DNA of 64,000 nt, taken from Streptomyces sp. NBC_01431 (lineage in GTDB: Bacteria; Actinomycetota; Actinomycetes; Streptomycetales; Streptomycetaceae). How positions within the stretch are numbered: the first letter of the stretch is position 1; the number at the start of each line of letters is the position of its first letter. The DNA lies in contig NZ_CP109496.1 of the NCBI RefSeq assembly GCF_036231355.1, positions 6,448,001 to 6,512,000 on the forward strand, read 5' to 3'. The notes under the pieces are model-generated. The model was not told where the DNA came from and searched no databases. It saw nothing but the letters and a program-made list of their open reading frames with translations. Of the stretch, positions 16,596-24,607 are shown piece after piece. Made by a program: the position numbers and the translations under genes.

Positions 16596-18122
16596 ATGAG
16601 CGAAGAGTCAGTCATGGGCGGCAAATGCTGTCTGCTCACCACGGGTGAACTGATGCCCGGAGACGTCATCGCGACGGATCCGGACGGCCCCTGGCTCGTG
16701 GTGGTGCGCACCGCGCCCGCGACCGAGACGAAGACCAGACTGCAATTGCGCCCGCTGACCGGCGGTCCCGACCTGGAGCGCGTACTGCCGCGCTATGAAC
16801 GCCAGGTCGTCCGTACGAGCCGGCAGGACCCGGCCGCACTGCCGCAGCCCGTCCGGCACGATGCCGAGCGGCGCCGCCGGGTCGTGGTGACCGGCCTGGG
16901 CGCGGTCAGCCCGCTCGGCGGCGACGTTCCGCAGCTGTGGCAGGGGCTGCTCGACGGCCGCTGCGGGGTGTCGGTGGTGAGCGGCCCGGAGTTCGACGGG
17001 CTGCCGGTGCGGCTCGCCGCCCGCGCCGCCATCGAGCCCGCCGAGCTGTTCCCGAAGCCGGTGGCCCGCCGGATGAACCGCTCCACCCAGTTCGCGGTGC
17101 TGGCCGCCCGCGAGGCCTGGCGGGACGCGGGGCTCGACGTCTCGGGGACGGTTTCCAGCGGTCTGCGGCCGTCCCGCACGGGGGTGTCGATCGGCACGAT
17201 CATCGGCGGCGCGCCGGTTCTGGTAGAGAGCAGGCTGACGCTCAACGAACGCGGGCCGCGGGCCGTCTCTCCGTACACGACGCCCATGATCGTGCCGTCC
17301 GCCTCGGCCGCCCGGATATCCACGGACCTGGACATCCGGGGCGAGGCCAGGACCGTGGTGTCCGCCTGCGCGTCCGGTACGGAGGCGATCGGGCAGGCCA
17401 TCGACGCCATCCGGACCGGGCGGCTCGACCTGGTCGTGGCGGGTGGCACCGAAGCCGTCATCACCCCGGAGATCCTCGCCGCGTTCGCCGCGCTGCGGGC
17501 CGTCTCGACGCGCAACGACCAACCGGCCGACGCATCAAGGCCGTTCGACGCCCGGCGGGACGGATTCGTGCTGGGGGAGGGCGCCGGCGTACTCGTCCTG
17601 GAGGAAGAGGAACACGCCCGCGCGCGCGGCGCCCGCGTCTACTGCGAGGCGGCGGGCTGGGGCCTGTCCGCCGACGCGTTCCACATGGCGGCCCCCGAAC
17701 CCCAGGGCCGCGGCATCGAGGCCGCGCTGCGAGCGGCCCTCGCGGACGCGGGGGCCACGCCCGCCGACGTGGCGCACATCAACGCGCATGCCACCGCGAC
17801 GGTGGAGGGGGACCGCACGGAGGCCCGCGCGTTGGGCCGCCTCTTCGGCCGCCACATCCGCGACGTCCCCGTCACCGCGAACAAGGGCGCACTGGGTCAC
17901 CTCCAGGGCGGCGCCGGCGGCGTCGAGGCCATCGCCACCGTGCTCACCCTGCGGGACGGCCTGATCCCGCCGACCGTGGGCTGCGACGACCCGGAGGAGG
18001 GCCTGGGCCTGGACGTGGTCCGCTCCACCCCGCGTCCGCTCCCACCGTGCGGCGACATCGTCCTGAGTAATTCGTTCGGCTTCGGCGGGCACAACGCGGT
18101 GCTGGCCTTCCGGCGGCTGTGA
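16596..18122 (+). CDS. Orphan beta-ketoacyl-ACP synthase (FabF-like) with extra N-terminal domain
   Basis: 508 residues. The ketosynthase begins near residue 94 (RRVVVTGLGAVSPLG) and runs to the end, with the catalytic Cys258 (VVSACASGTEA), His398 (INAHATATVEGD), Lys430 and His435 (NKGALGH) all present. It should therefore condense acyl-ACP with malonyl-ACP. The motif NAHATAT differs from the usual NAHGTST. Residues 1-75 are not part of known FabF proteins; they look like a small beta-rich domain (PGDVIATDPDGPWLVVVRT...). No acyl carrier protein, ketoreductase or other fatty-acid/polyketide gene is adjacent, so it works with partners elsewhere. AAAGAGG precedes the ATG; a second ATG lies 18 bases on. 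A tRNA-Leu on the other strand follows. Confidence 0.88.
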   Translation: MSEESVMGGKCCLLTTGELMPGDVIATDPDGPWLVVVRTAPATETKTRLQLRPLTGGPDLERVLPRYERQVVRTSRQDPAALPQPVRHDAERRRRVVVTGLGAVSPLGGDVPQLWQGLLDGRCGVSVVSGPEFDGLPVRLAARAAIEPAELFPKPVARRMNRSTQFAVLAAREAWRDAGLDVSGTVSSGLRPSRTGVSIGTIIGGAPVLVESRLTLNERGPRAVSPYTTPMIVPSASAARISTDLDIRGEARTVVSACASGTEAIGQAIDAIRTGRLDLVVAGGTEAVITPEILAAFAALRAVSTRNDQPADASRPFDARRDGFVLGEGAGVLVLEEEEHARARGARVYCEAAGWGLSADAFHMAAPEPQGRGIEAALRAALADAGATPADVAHINAHATATVEGDRTEARALGRLFGRHIRDVPVTANKGALGHLQGGAGGVEAIATVLTLRDGLIPPTVGCDDPEEGLGLDVVRSTPRPLPPCGDIVLSNSFGFGGHNAVLAFRRL

Positions 18123-18156
18123 ACCCCTGGTGGGGCGGGCGGCACCGCACAACGAG

Positions 18157-18191
18157 AAGTCCCCGTGATCGCTGTGCGATCACGGGGACTT
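18157..18191. terminator. Bidirectional hairpin terminator, 15-bp perfect stem
   Basis: AAGTCCCCGTGATCG and its exact complement, separated by CTGTG. It sits between the ketosynthase stop and the convergent tRNA-Leu, starting 3 bases past the tRNA 3' end, so it can end transcription from both sides. Confidence 0.8.
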
Positions 18192-18193
18192 GC

Positions 18194-18281
18194 TGGTGTC
18201 CGAGGGGGGACTTGAACCCCCACGCCCGATAAAGGGCACTAGCACCTCAAGCTAGCGCGTCTGCCATTCCGCCACCCGGAC
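18194..18281 (-). tRNA. tRNA-Leu, anticodon GAG
   Basis: 88 bases including an encoded CCA end. The acceptor GTCCGGG pairs with CTCGGAC (one G-T). The anticodon stem CTAGC/GCTAG encloses the loop TTGAGGT, giving anticodon GAG, which reads CUC. A long variable arm and the T-loop GTTCAAGTC are present, as expected for a class II tRNA-Leu. It is transcribed away from the M20 peptidase gene and is followed directly by a hairpin terminator. No integrase gene is near, so it does not appear to be an occupied attachment site. Confidence 0.95.
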
Positions 18282-18467
18282 AAGGTGTCTGTCTCGCGGG
18301 CCGTGCCCGTTCCGACGTGGAAAACAATAGCAAACATCTGGGGGTGGTCGATCACCCCCCTGGCCTGCATGAACACCGGATGTCGGCGGGAAGCCGCCCT
18401 TGGGTGGCCAGGTGGTGCGAGGGAGGATGGGGGCGGACCACACGGAGCGACAGCGGGAGGAAGCAGC

Positions 18468-19799
18468 GTGAGCGAGTCGAGCACGACCCGGACCGGCGGC
18501 GTCACCGGTGAGGACGAGGTCGTCGACCTCTGCCGCGATCTGATCAGGATCGACACCAGCAACTACGGGGATCACTCCGGGCCGGGGGAGCGCGCGGCGG
18601 CCGAGTACGTCGCGGAGAAGCTCGCCGAGGTCGGCCTCGAACCGCAGATCTTCGAATCGCACCGGGGCCGGGCCTCCACGGTCGCCCGGATCGCGGGCGA
18701 GGATCCGTCGCGGCCCGCGCTGCTCATCCACGGCCACACCGACGTCGTACCGGCCAACGCCGACGACTGGACGCACCACCCCTTCGCCGGCGAGATCGCC
18801 GACGGCTGCGTGTGGGGCCGGGGCGCGGTCGACATGAAGGACATGGACGCGATGACCCTCGCGGTCGTACGCGACCGGCTGCGCAGCGGCCGCAAGCCCC
18901 CGCGGGACATCGTGCTGGCCTTCCTCGCCGACGAGGAGGCCGGTGGCACCTACGGCGCGCGCTTCCTGGTGGACAAGCACCCCCAGCTCTTCGAGGGCGT
19001 CACCGAGGCGATCAGCGAGGTCGGCGGGTTCTCCTTCACCGTCAACGAGAACCTGCGGCTCTACCTGGTGGAGACGGCCCAGAAGGGCATGCACTGGATG
19101 AAGCTGACCGTGGACGGCACCGCCGGACACGGCTCGATGATCCACAAGGACAACGCCATCACCGAGCTGTCCGAGGCCGTGGCGCGGCTCGGCCGCCACA
19201 AGTTCCCGGTGCGCGTGACCAAAACGCTGCGGCACTTCCTCGACGAGCTGGGCGACGCACTCGGCACCGAGCTCGACCCGGAGAACATGGACGAGACGCT
19301 CGCCAAGCTCGGCGGCATCGCCAAGCTCATCGGCGCCTCGCTCCAGAACACCGCCAACCCGACCCAGCTGGGCGCCGGTTACAAGGTCAACGTCATCCCG
19401 GGCCAGGCCACCGCGCACGTGGACGGTCGGTTCCTGCCGGGGTACGAGGAGGAGTTCCTGGCCGATCTGGACCGGATCCTCGGCCCGCGCGTGAAGCGCG
19501 AGGACGTGCACGCGGACAAGGCCCTTGAGACCACCTTCGACGGCGCGCTCGTCGACGCGATGCAGACCGCGCTCCAGGCCGAGGACCCGATCGCCCGTGC
19601 GGTCCCGTACATGCTCTCGGCCGGCACCGACGCCAAGTCCTTCGACGACCTCGGCATCCGGGGCTTCGGCTTCGCCCCGCTGAAGCTGCCGCCGGAGCTG
19701 GACTTCGCCGGGATGTTCCACGGCGTGGACGAGCGGGTGCCGGTCGACGGCCTGAAGTTCGGCGTACGGGTCCTGGACCGCTTCATCGACGCTTCGTGA
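18468..19799 (+). CDS. M20/M25/M40 family metallopeptidase (ArgE/DapE-like)
   Basis: 443 residues from the GTG at 18468, preceded by GGGAGGAAG; the open frame continues upstream but into the tRNA gene. IHGHTDVVPA (His90, Asp92), GRGAVDMKDMDA, LADEEAGG and the late GAGYKVNVIPG / MFHGVDERV segments supply the two-metal site and lid of the M20 fold. By family it hydrolyses an amide bond of a dipeptide, an N-acyl amino acid or succinyl-diaminopimelate-like substrate in the cytosol. No substrate-specific neighbour is present. A small perfect hairpin starts 2 bases after the stop, ending the transcript before the chaplin genes. Confidence 0.9.
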   Translation: MSESSTTRTGGVTGEDEVVDLCRDLIRIDTSNYGDHSGPGERAAAEYVAEKLAEVGLEPQIFESHRGRASTVARIAGEDPSRPALLIHGHTDVVPANADDWTHHPFAGEIADGCVWGRGAVDMKDMDAMTLAVVRDRLRSGRKPPRDIVLAFLADEEAGGTYGARFLVDKHPQLFEGVTEAISEVGGFSFTVNENLRLYLVETAQKGMHWMKLTVDGTAGHGSMIHKDNAITELSEAVARLGRHKFPVRVTKTLRHFLDELGDALGTELDPENMDETLAKLGGIAKLIGASLQNTANPTQLGAGYKVNVIPGQATAHVDGRFLPGYEEEFLADLDRILGPRVKREDVHADKALETTFDGALVDAMQTALQAEDPIARAVPYMLSAGTDAKSFDDLGIRGFGFAPLKLPPELDFAGMFHGVDERVPVDGLKFGVRVLDRFIDAS

Positions 19800-19801
19800 G
19801 G

Positions 19802-19820
19802 GCCCGCGAACCTCGCGGGC
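19802..19820 (+). terminator. Short terminator hairpin after the M20 peptidase gene
   Basis: Perfect 8-bp stem GCCCGCGA with ACC loop, 2 bases after the stop codon. It has no T-run, as is usual in Streptomyces. Confidence 0.6.
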
Positions 19821-19893
19821 GCACCGGGACGACACTCAAATAATCGTCTGAACGTACGCACACGACTGAAAAGAGTGAATGAACTCATAAGCT

Positions 19894-19921
19894 CGTAGCT
19901 CCATAACTTTCTCCTCGTTAC
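19894..19921 (+). promoter_or_regulatory. Candidate sigma-BldN promoter for chpH
   Basis: CGTAGC (19894-19899), a 16-base spacer and CGTTAC (19916-19921) agree closely with the consensus I recall for the developmental ECF sigma factor BldN (CGTAAC, 16 bases, CGTTGA), which is known to control chaplin genes. The site is 53 bases upstream of the chpH start, in an AT-rich stretch. The match is seen in the sequence; use of this promoter is inferred. Confidence 0.55.
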
Positions 19922-19973
19922 AGGGTGTGCGGTCCGCGGCTGGGATCGCACATATGCCAACAAGGAGGAAGTA

Positions 19974-20207
19974 ATGATCAAGAAGGTCGTCGCTGCTGCG
20001 GCTGCTACCGGTGGTCTCGTTCTCGCGGGTGCGGGCCTCGCCGTCGCCGACTCGGGTGCCCAGGGTGCCGCTGTGCACTCCCCGGGCGTCGTTTCCGGCA
20101 ACGTCGTCCAGGCGCCCATCCACATCCCGGTGAACGTGTGCGGTAACACGATCTCCGTGATCGGGCTGCTGAACCCCGCCTTCGGCAACACCTGCGTCAA
20201 CAAGTGA
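19974..20207 (+). CDS. chpH: Short chaplin, ChpH type
   Basis: 77 residues: a Sec signal peptide ending AVA (about residue 25) followed by one chaplin domain of about 52 residues. The domain is hydrophobic, with the two cysteines of VNVCGNTIS and GNTCVNK. The mature peptide is secreted, assembles into amyloid-like fibres on aerial hyphae and spores, and lowers surface tension so hyphae can leave the medium. The start has an excellent ribosome site (AAGGAGGAA). chpC follows after 140 bases, and a strong hairpin lies between. A BldN-type promoter upstream suggests expression at the onset of aerial growth. The sequence matches S. coelicolor ChpH closely as I remember it. Confidence 0.96.
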   Translation: MIKKVVAAAAATGGLVLAGAGLAVADSGAQGAAVHSPGVVSGNVVQAPIHIPVNVCGNTISVIGLLNPAFGNTCVNK

Positions 20208-20235
20208 CGTTGTGCCTCAACCCGTGAGGGTTTGA

Positions 20236-20282
20236 GCCCGGCGGCCCCGGAGTGCGCGCCATGCACTCCGGGGCCGCCCGGC
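20236..20282 (+). terminator. Hairpin terminator between chpH and chpC
   Basis: Arms of 20 bases with a single mismatch (core GCGGCCCCGGAGTGC and its exact complement) around GCGCCAT, followed by ATTTTC. It separates the highly expressed short chaplin from chpC. Confidence 0.75.
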
Positions 20283-20347
20283 ATTTTCAGCTCGGGCGCA
20301 ACGGCGCAGCCGGGCTTTCCGGAAGGCAGAAGGCAGGGAACGGAAAT

Positions 20348-21157
20348 ATGCGACAGGTCACCCGCAAGGGACTGATCACCATGGCGGCCGCGACCGGCGT
20401 CATCGCCATGGGCGGCGGCGCCGCGCACGCCGACTCGATGGCCCAGGGCAGTGCCGCCAACTCACCGGGCGTACTGTCCGGCAACGCGGTCCAGGTTCCG
20501 GTGCACGTGCCGGTCAACGCGTGCGGCAACACCGTCAACGTGATCGGCGCGCTCAACCCGGCGTTCGCCAACCACTGCGTCAACAAGGGCGGCGGCCAGC
20601 ACGCCGGCGGCGCCACGGCCGCCGGCCACACCAGTAACTCGCCCGGCGTCGGCTCCGGCAACACCATCCAGGTGCCCATCGACGTGCCCGTGAACGCGTG
20701 CGGCAACAGCGTGAACGTCGTGGGCGTCGGCAACCCGGCGTTCGGCAACGACTGTGTGAACGACGAGAGTGGCCGGCCGGGTCACCCCCAGCACCCGGGT
20801 CACCCGGGGCACCCCCAGCACCCCGGCCACCCGCAGCACCCGGGCCAGCCGGGTCACCCCGGTCAGCACCAGCCGCCCTGCACCCCCGGGCAGCCGGGCC
20901 AGCCGGGTCACCCGGGCATCCCCGAGCACCCGGTCAGCCCGATCGCGCACCAGCCGGCCAAGCCCGGCACGCCCGTCGGGCCCGCCGCTCCCGGCAAGCC
21001 CGGCACGCCGGTCACGCAGACCGTGACCGCGCCGCACGCTCCGGCCGCGCTGGCGCACACCGGCGCCGACGGCGTGGGCTTCGCCGCCCCGGCCGCCGCG
21101 GGCCTGCTGCTCGGCGGCGCGGTGCTCTACCGCCGCGGACGTGCCGCGCAGCGGTAG
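20348..21157 (+). CDS. chpC: Long chaplin with sortase signal, ChpC type
   Basis: 269 residues from the ATG at 20348. Signal peptide to about residue 28 (AAHADS), first chaplin domain 31-80 (Cys59, Cys77), second 96-139 (Cys118, Cys136), a histidine/proline/glycine-rich linker about 143-200, and the C-terminal sorting signal LAHTG (235-239), hydrophobic segment and RRGR tail. LAxTG is the class E sortase signal, so the protein is covalently attached to the cell wall and helps nucleate the chaplin layer made by short chaplins such as ChpH. The linker repeats HPGHPQHPG-type units and contains an additional cysteine (Cys178), both unusual. A perfect 14-bp hairpin follows the gene. Confidence 0.95.
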   Translation: MRQVTRKGLITMAAATGVIAMGGGAAHADSMAQGSAANSPGVLSGNAVQVPVHVPVNACGNTVNVIGALNPAFANHCVNKGGGQHAGGATAAGHTSNSPGVGSGNTIQVPIDVPVNACGNSVNVVGVGNPAFGNDCVNDESGRPGHPQHPGHPGHPQHPGHPQHPGQPGHPGQHQPPCTPGQPGQPGHPGIPEHPVSPIAHQPAKPGTPVGPAAPGKPGTPVTQTVTAPHAPAALAHTGADGVGFAAPAAAGLLLGGAVLYRRGRAAQR

Positions 21158-21189
21158 TCCCCGAGGCCGTGGCGCACGGCCGTCATGAT

Positions 21190-21221
21190 GGAGCGGGCCC
21201 CGCAGCCGCGGGGCCCGCTCC
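21190..21221. terminator. Bidirectional terminator between chpC and the DUF5703 gene
   Basis: Perfect 14-bp stem GGAGCGGGCCCCGC with AGCC loop, in the 88-base gap between two convergent stop codons. Confidence 0.8.
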
Positions 21222-21245
21222 GTCCTTGTCGCACACTCGCCACTG

Positions 21246-21434
21246 TCACCACGTGGCGCGCACCTGGCGGATGATCCGCCTGCGGAGCCGCACTCTGCGG
21301 CTGCCGTCCCGGCGCAGACTCAGTCGGTCCAACTCCCAGTGTCCGTACTCGGCGTGGTCGGTCAGCAGACGCGTCGCCTCCTTGCGGGACACCCCGCGCG
21401 GGACGTACACGTCGACAAATTCGTATTCCGGCAT
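21246..21434 (-). CDS. Small conserved actinobacterial protein, DUF5703 family
   Basis: 62 residues starting MPEYEFVDVYVPRGVSRKEA, highly basic at the C-terminus (RRVRLRRRIIRQVRATW). Length and sequence match the DUF5703 family as I recognise it from Streptomyces. No signal peptide. The N-terminal half predicts a beta-strand and a helix with a conserved HAEYGHWELDR core; the basic tail could bind nucleic acid or membrane. Function unknown. It is divergent from the acidic 229-residue protein, with 47 bases between the starts. Confidence 0.85.
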   Translation of the reverse strand: MPEYEFVDVYVPRGVSRKEATRLLTDHAEYGHWELDRLSLRRDGSRRVRLRRRIIRQVRATW

Positions 21435-21481
21435 CGCATCTATTGTGCGGGCAGCGGCCCGGTACGGATAGCGTCTGCACT

Positions 21482-22171
21482 ATGTCTGATGCTGCGCAGC
21501 CCACCGCTGCCGAGGTACGTGCCGCCGCCGAGGCGGTCAAAGCCGCGCTGGACCGTCACCTCGATGCGGTGGAACGCCGCACGGGGGACGACGATCCCGC
21601 CGTGTACGAGGCCTTCAACGCGCTGGCGGCGGCGGCCGAGGCCTACGACGAGCGGCTCTACGACCGGTACGACGAGGTCACCCCCTTCGAGATCCCCGGC
21701 GCCGACGACTCCCTGCCGCCCTATGCGGGCCCCGAGGAACCCAACGCCCTCAGCGTCCTGATCCGGCGCGACTACGCGGTCGTGGAGCCCCAGCGGCTGC
21801 TCGCCCAGGCTCAGCGGATCGCCGATCTCGACCCCGAGGCGGACGAGGTGACGGCGGCGGGCGACGACGCCGAGCGCGCGGGGGCGGTGGTCGGAAGCAG
21901 CATCCACGCAGCCCTCGGTGTGCTCTTCGGCGAGTACGAACCAGACGAAATCGCCTCCCGCCACAAGGAGTTCGGCCTTGAGGAGGGCGATTCCACGCTG
22001 TGGGTGTCGGCCGCCGACGACCTTCCGGAGCCGGGCGAGTGGCTGAGCACACCGTTCGACCAGGCCGACCCGCAGCGGGTGGTGTGCCGCTTCGATGTGA
22101 GCGCCGTCTTCGACGAGGAGGAGCTGGGGGACGACCTGGACGACGAGGACGACCTCCGCTCGACCTCCTGA
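21482..22171 (+). CDS. Conserved hypothetical acidic protein
   Basis: 229 residues from the ATG at 21482. It is strongly acidic, ending in a run of aspartates and glutamates (EEELGDDLDDEDD). The N-terminal third is helical with many alanines; the middle contains VLIRRDYAVVEPQRLLAQAQRI. There is no signal peptide, membrane span or catalytic motif. TAGCGT 9 bases upstream of the start and the absence of a ribosome site hint at a nearly leaderless message. I recognise it only as a conserved Streptomyces protein found beside the DUF5703 gene; the function is unknown. Confidence 0.8.
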   Translation: MSDAAQPTAAEVRAAAEAVKAALDRHLDAVERRTGDDDPAVYEAFNALAAAAEAYDERLYDRYDEVTPFEIPGADDSLPPYAGPEEPNALSVLIRRDYAVVEPQRLLAQAQRIADLDPEADEVTAAGDDAERAGAVVGSSIHAALGVLFGEYEPDEIASRHKEFGLEEGDSTLWVSAADDLPEPGEWLSTPFDQADPQRVVCRFDVSAVFDEEELGDDLDDEDDLRSTS

Positions 22172-22275
22172 CCTGAAGTGGACGCGCGTCCGCCGATCAA
22201 ACGGCGGCCCGCGTCGCACGCCCGGACAAGGGCAGCCCGGCCTCCCGAAACAGGGCCGCGCGCCCGTCGGCCGGA

Positions 22276-22321
22276 GCACAGGCCGCGCGGCCCGGGAACG
22301 TCCGGGCCGCGCGGCCTGTGC
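22276..22321. terminator. Perfect 20-bp hairpin, bidirectional terminator
   Basis: GCACAGGCCGCGCGGCCCGG and its exact complement around GAACGT, between the stop of the acidic hypothetical protein and the stop of the convergent RecD-like gene (10 bases from the latter). Confidence 0.82.
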
Positions 22322-22330
22322 CGTCGGCGG

Positions 22331-24607
22331 CTACTCGGCGGTCATCAGGAGACCCTTGAGGAGCGGAGCGAGGCGAGTGGTGCGCGGTGCCGGGAGGACC
22401 TCCGCAACGGCCCGGGGGAGCGCCTGGTCCACGCCGTGGACGACGGACAGATGACGCTCGGCCCGGCTGAACGCGGTGTAGACCCACGCCCGGTTGAGGC
22501 CCTGCGCCGCGTCCCCCGGCAGCACCACGACCACCGCGGGCCAACGCATCCCGGTCGCCTGGTGCGCCGTCAGCGCCCAGCCGTGCCGCAGCGCCGACTC
22601 GACCCGCTCCTTCGGTACGAGGACGGGGGCTCCGGCGCAGTCGAGCCGCAGGCCCTCCGCGTCCGCCCCCACGACCGTGCCCGTCACCGTGCGCCCGGGG
22701 GCCGGTGCGTACGCCACCCGGTCCGCCGGGTCGAAACCGCCGAAGCGGCCGGGGCCGGGGTTCAGGCGCTGCTTCAGGGCCGCGTTCAGCGCGCGGGTGC
22801 CCGCCGAGCCGCCGTGGCCGACCGTGATGACCTGGGTCTGTTCGGCGGGAATGCCGATCGCCCGGGGGATCGAGTCGGCGAGGAGCTGCACGCTGCGGTG
22901 CACGGCCTCGCCCGCGTCCCGCACCGGGACGATCACGACTTCCCTGCCGGGCGCCTCGACCTGGTTCAGCTCGCCGATGCCGACGCCCGAGACCAGTTCG
23001 CCGACCGGCCCCGGATCCGGCAGCCGCGAGGCGACCACCGGGCAGACCCGGGCGGCCAGCACATCGGCGAAGACCCGCCCGGCGCCCGCGGAGCCGAGCA
23101 CCCCCGGATCCCCGCTCAGTACCAGTCGGCAGCCGTCGGGCAGCGACTCCACCAGCATGGCCGCGGTCTCCACGTCGAGCTGCGGCGCGTCCTGCACGAC
23201 CAGGACGTCGAGAGCGAGCGCGCCGTCCGCGTCCCGGCCCGGACCCGCGCCGGAGAGCAGGCCCGCCACGGTGAACGCGGCCAGCGGGCCGGTCAGTTCG
23301 GCCAGGCGACGCTGCCCGTCCGCCGTGTGCGCGGCGCCCGCGGCCCGCAGTCCGGCTGCTGCCGCCGCCGTCACCACGGCGGCGGATTCGGTGCGCGCGG
23401 CCTCGCCGCCGGTGTGCGCCACCAGACCGCTGCCCGCGACCGCGCGGACCAGCTCGCCGACCTCCGGCCACACCGAACCGTCGTCCCGCACCGGCGAGTT
23501 GAGCAACCGGGCGAGCCCGTCGGCCAGGCTCTCCTCGGCCAGCGCGTAGCGGTCGAGCCCGAGCAGTACCTCCACCGGTTCCGCCGGCGGCGCGCCCTCC
23601 TCGCCGCTCTCCGGAGCCTCGGGCTCCTCGGCTCCCTGCGGAACGCCGTCCTGGAAGACCAGCACCACGCCCTCGGCGATCGCCTGCTGCACCGCCGCGT
23701 CCGGGTCCGGAACGGACCGGGCCGCAAGGGACTTGCGCACCTCGTCGGCCGCCAGCGCCGTGTGCCCCAGAAGGGCCGCCTGCTCAAGGATCCAGCCCAC
23801 CAGCGCGGCGCCCCGGCGCTCGTCGTCGGGCCGGCACTCGGCGCCGAGCAGCGCCCTGGCGAAGCCGTCGGCCTGCTCGGGCCGCACTCCGGGCACGGCC
23901 AGGAGCTGCCAGGGGTCGGCACCGAGCACGTCGGCCCCCTGTTCGCCGAGGGCCCCGGTGACCTGGGCGGCCAGGGCCTCGGGCGCGCCGCCCCGGGTCA
24001 GTACGTCGCGCACCGAAGCGAGGGCTTCGGCCGACGTGGTCGGCGTCCGCGCTGGTTCGGGCGCGCGGGGACGTACCGGAGCGGTGGCCACGGGGGTGGG
24101 CGCGGGCTTGCGGGGGGCGGGCGGCGGGCCCGCGAAGAACGCGGCGCCCGACTTCTCGCCGCTCTCCACAGCCCGGACCGCCGCCAACAGGTCCGCGGCC
24201 GGTCCGCTCAGCTTGGCGCCGGCCTCGATCGGCGCCTCCTTCTCGGCCTTGCGCTGCTCGATCCTGGCCCGCAGTTCGCGCTGGGCGGCCAGCTCGGCCG
24301 CCGCCTCGGACACCTCGGGCGCCGCGGGTTCTGCCGTCGTGTCCGCCGGCGCCTCCGTTGTCGAGCCCCCGTCCTCGTCCGGCGTCGCGTCCGGTGCCGC
24401 ATCCGTCGGTGCGTCCGCGTCCGCGTTCGTGTCAGCGTCCGTCGTCCCGGGTCCGGCCGGGGTGTCGGATGCGGCGCGCTCCACGGCGGTTTCGGCGCCG
24501 GCGGTCTCCGCGTCGGCGGCCACCTCGGTGATGTCCGGCGCCACCGCCGCCTGGGCGGTGTCGTCGGCCGTGGATCCAGGGGCCGAGCCCTGGGGAAGCG
24601 CAGTCAC
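22331..24607 (-). CDS. RecD2-like helicase relative with degenerate ATP-binding motifs
   Basis: 758 residues. Residues 1-190 are low-complexity (Ala/Asp/Thr/Pro/Glu). About 195-320 match the helix-hairpin-helix region of RecD2 (DPWQLLAVPGVRPEQADGF, ALLGHTALA). About 385-560 match helicase domain 1, but where RecD2 has GGPGTGKT this protein has GGEAARTE, and the Walker B site reads VLVVQDAP rather than VDEA. The motif AHTADGQRRLAELTG is still recognisable. The end (WALTAHQATGMRWPAVVVVL, VYTAFSRAERHLSVV) is the UvrD/RecD C-terminal domain. By sequence it should be a poor or inactive ATPase and may act as a structural DNA-repair factor. Its GTG overlaps the stop of the upstream aldo/keto reductase gene (GTGA), so they are coupled. 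Confidence 0.8.
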   Translation of the reverse strand: MTALPQGSAPGSTADDTAQAAVAPDITEVAADAETAGAETAVERAASDTPAGPGTTDADTNADADAPTDAAPDATPDEDGGSTTEAPADTTAEPAAPEVSEAAAELAAQRELRARIEQRKAEKEAPIEAGAKLSGPAADLLAAVRAVESGEKSGAAFFAGPPPAPRKPAPTPVATAPVRPRAPEPARTPTTSAEALASVRDVLTRGGAPEALAAQVTGALGEQGADVLGADPWQLLAVPGVRPEQADGFARALLGAECRPDDERRGAALVGWILEQAALLGHTALAADEVRKSLAARSVPDPDAAVQQAIAEGVVLVFQDGVPQGAEEPEAPESGEEGAPPAEPVEVLLGLDRYALAEESLADGLARLLNSPVRDDGSVWPEVGELVRAVAGSGLVAHTGGEAARTESAAVVTAAAAAGLRAAGAAHTADGQRRLAELTGPLAAFTVAGLLSGAGPGRDADGALALDVLVVQDAPQLDVETAAMLVESLPDGCRLVLSGDPGVLGSAGAGRVFADVLAARVCPVVASRLPDPGPVGELVSGVGIGELNQVEAPGREVVIVPVRDAGEAVHRSVQLLADSIPRAIGIPAEQTQVITVGHGGSAGTRALNAALKQRLNPGPGRFGGFDPADRVAYAPAPGRTVTGTVVGADAEGLRLDCAGAPVLVPKERVESALRHGWALTAHQATGMRWPAVVVVLPGDAAQGLNRAWVYTAFSRAERHLSVVHGVDQALPRAVAEVLPAPRTTRLAPLLKGLLMTAE

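Noticed and set aside
18194..18281. tRNA-Leu as attachment site of an integrated element
   Set aside because: No integrase, excisionase or repeated tRNA 3' end is found within the window, and the flanking genes look like ordinary chromosomal genes.
20774..20947. CRISPR-like short repeats inside chpC
   Set aside because: The repeats are in-frame HPG codon repeats within the chaplin linker, without spacers.
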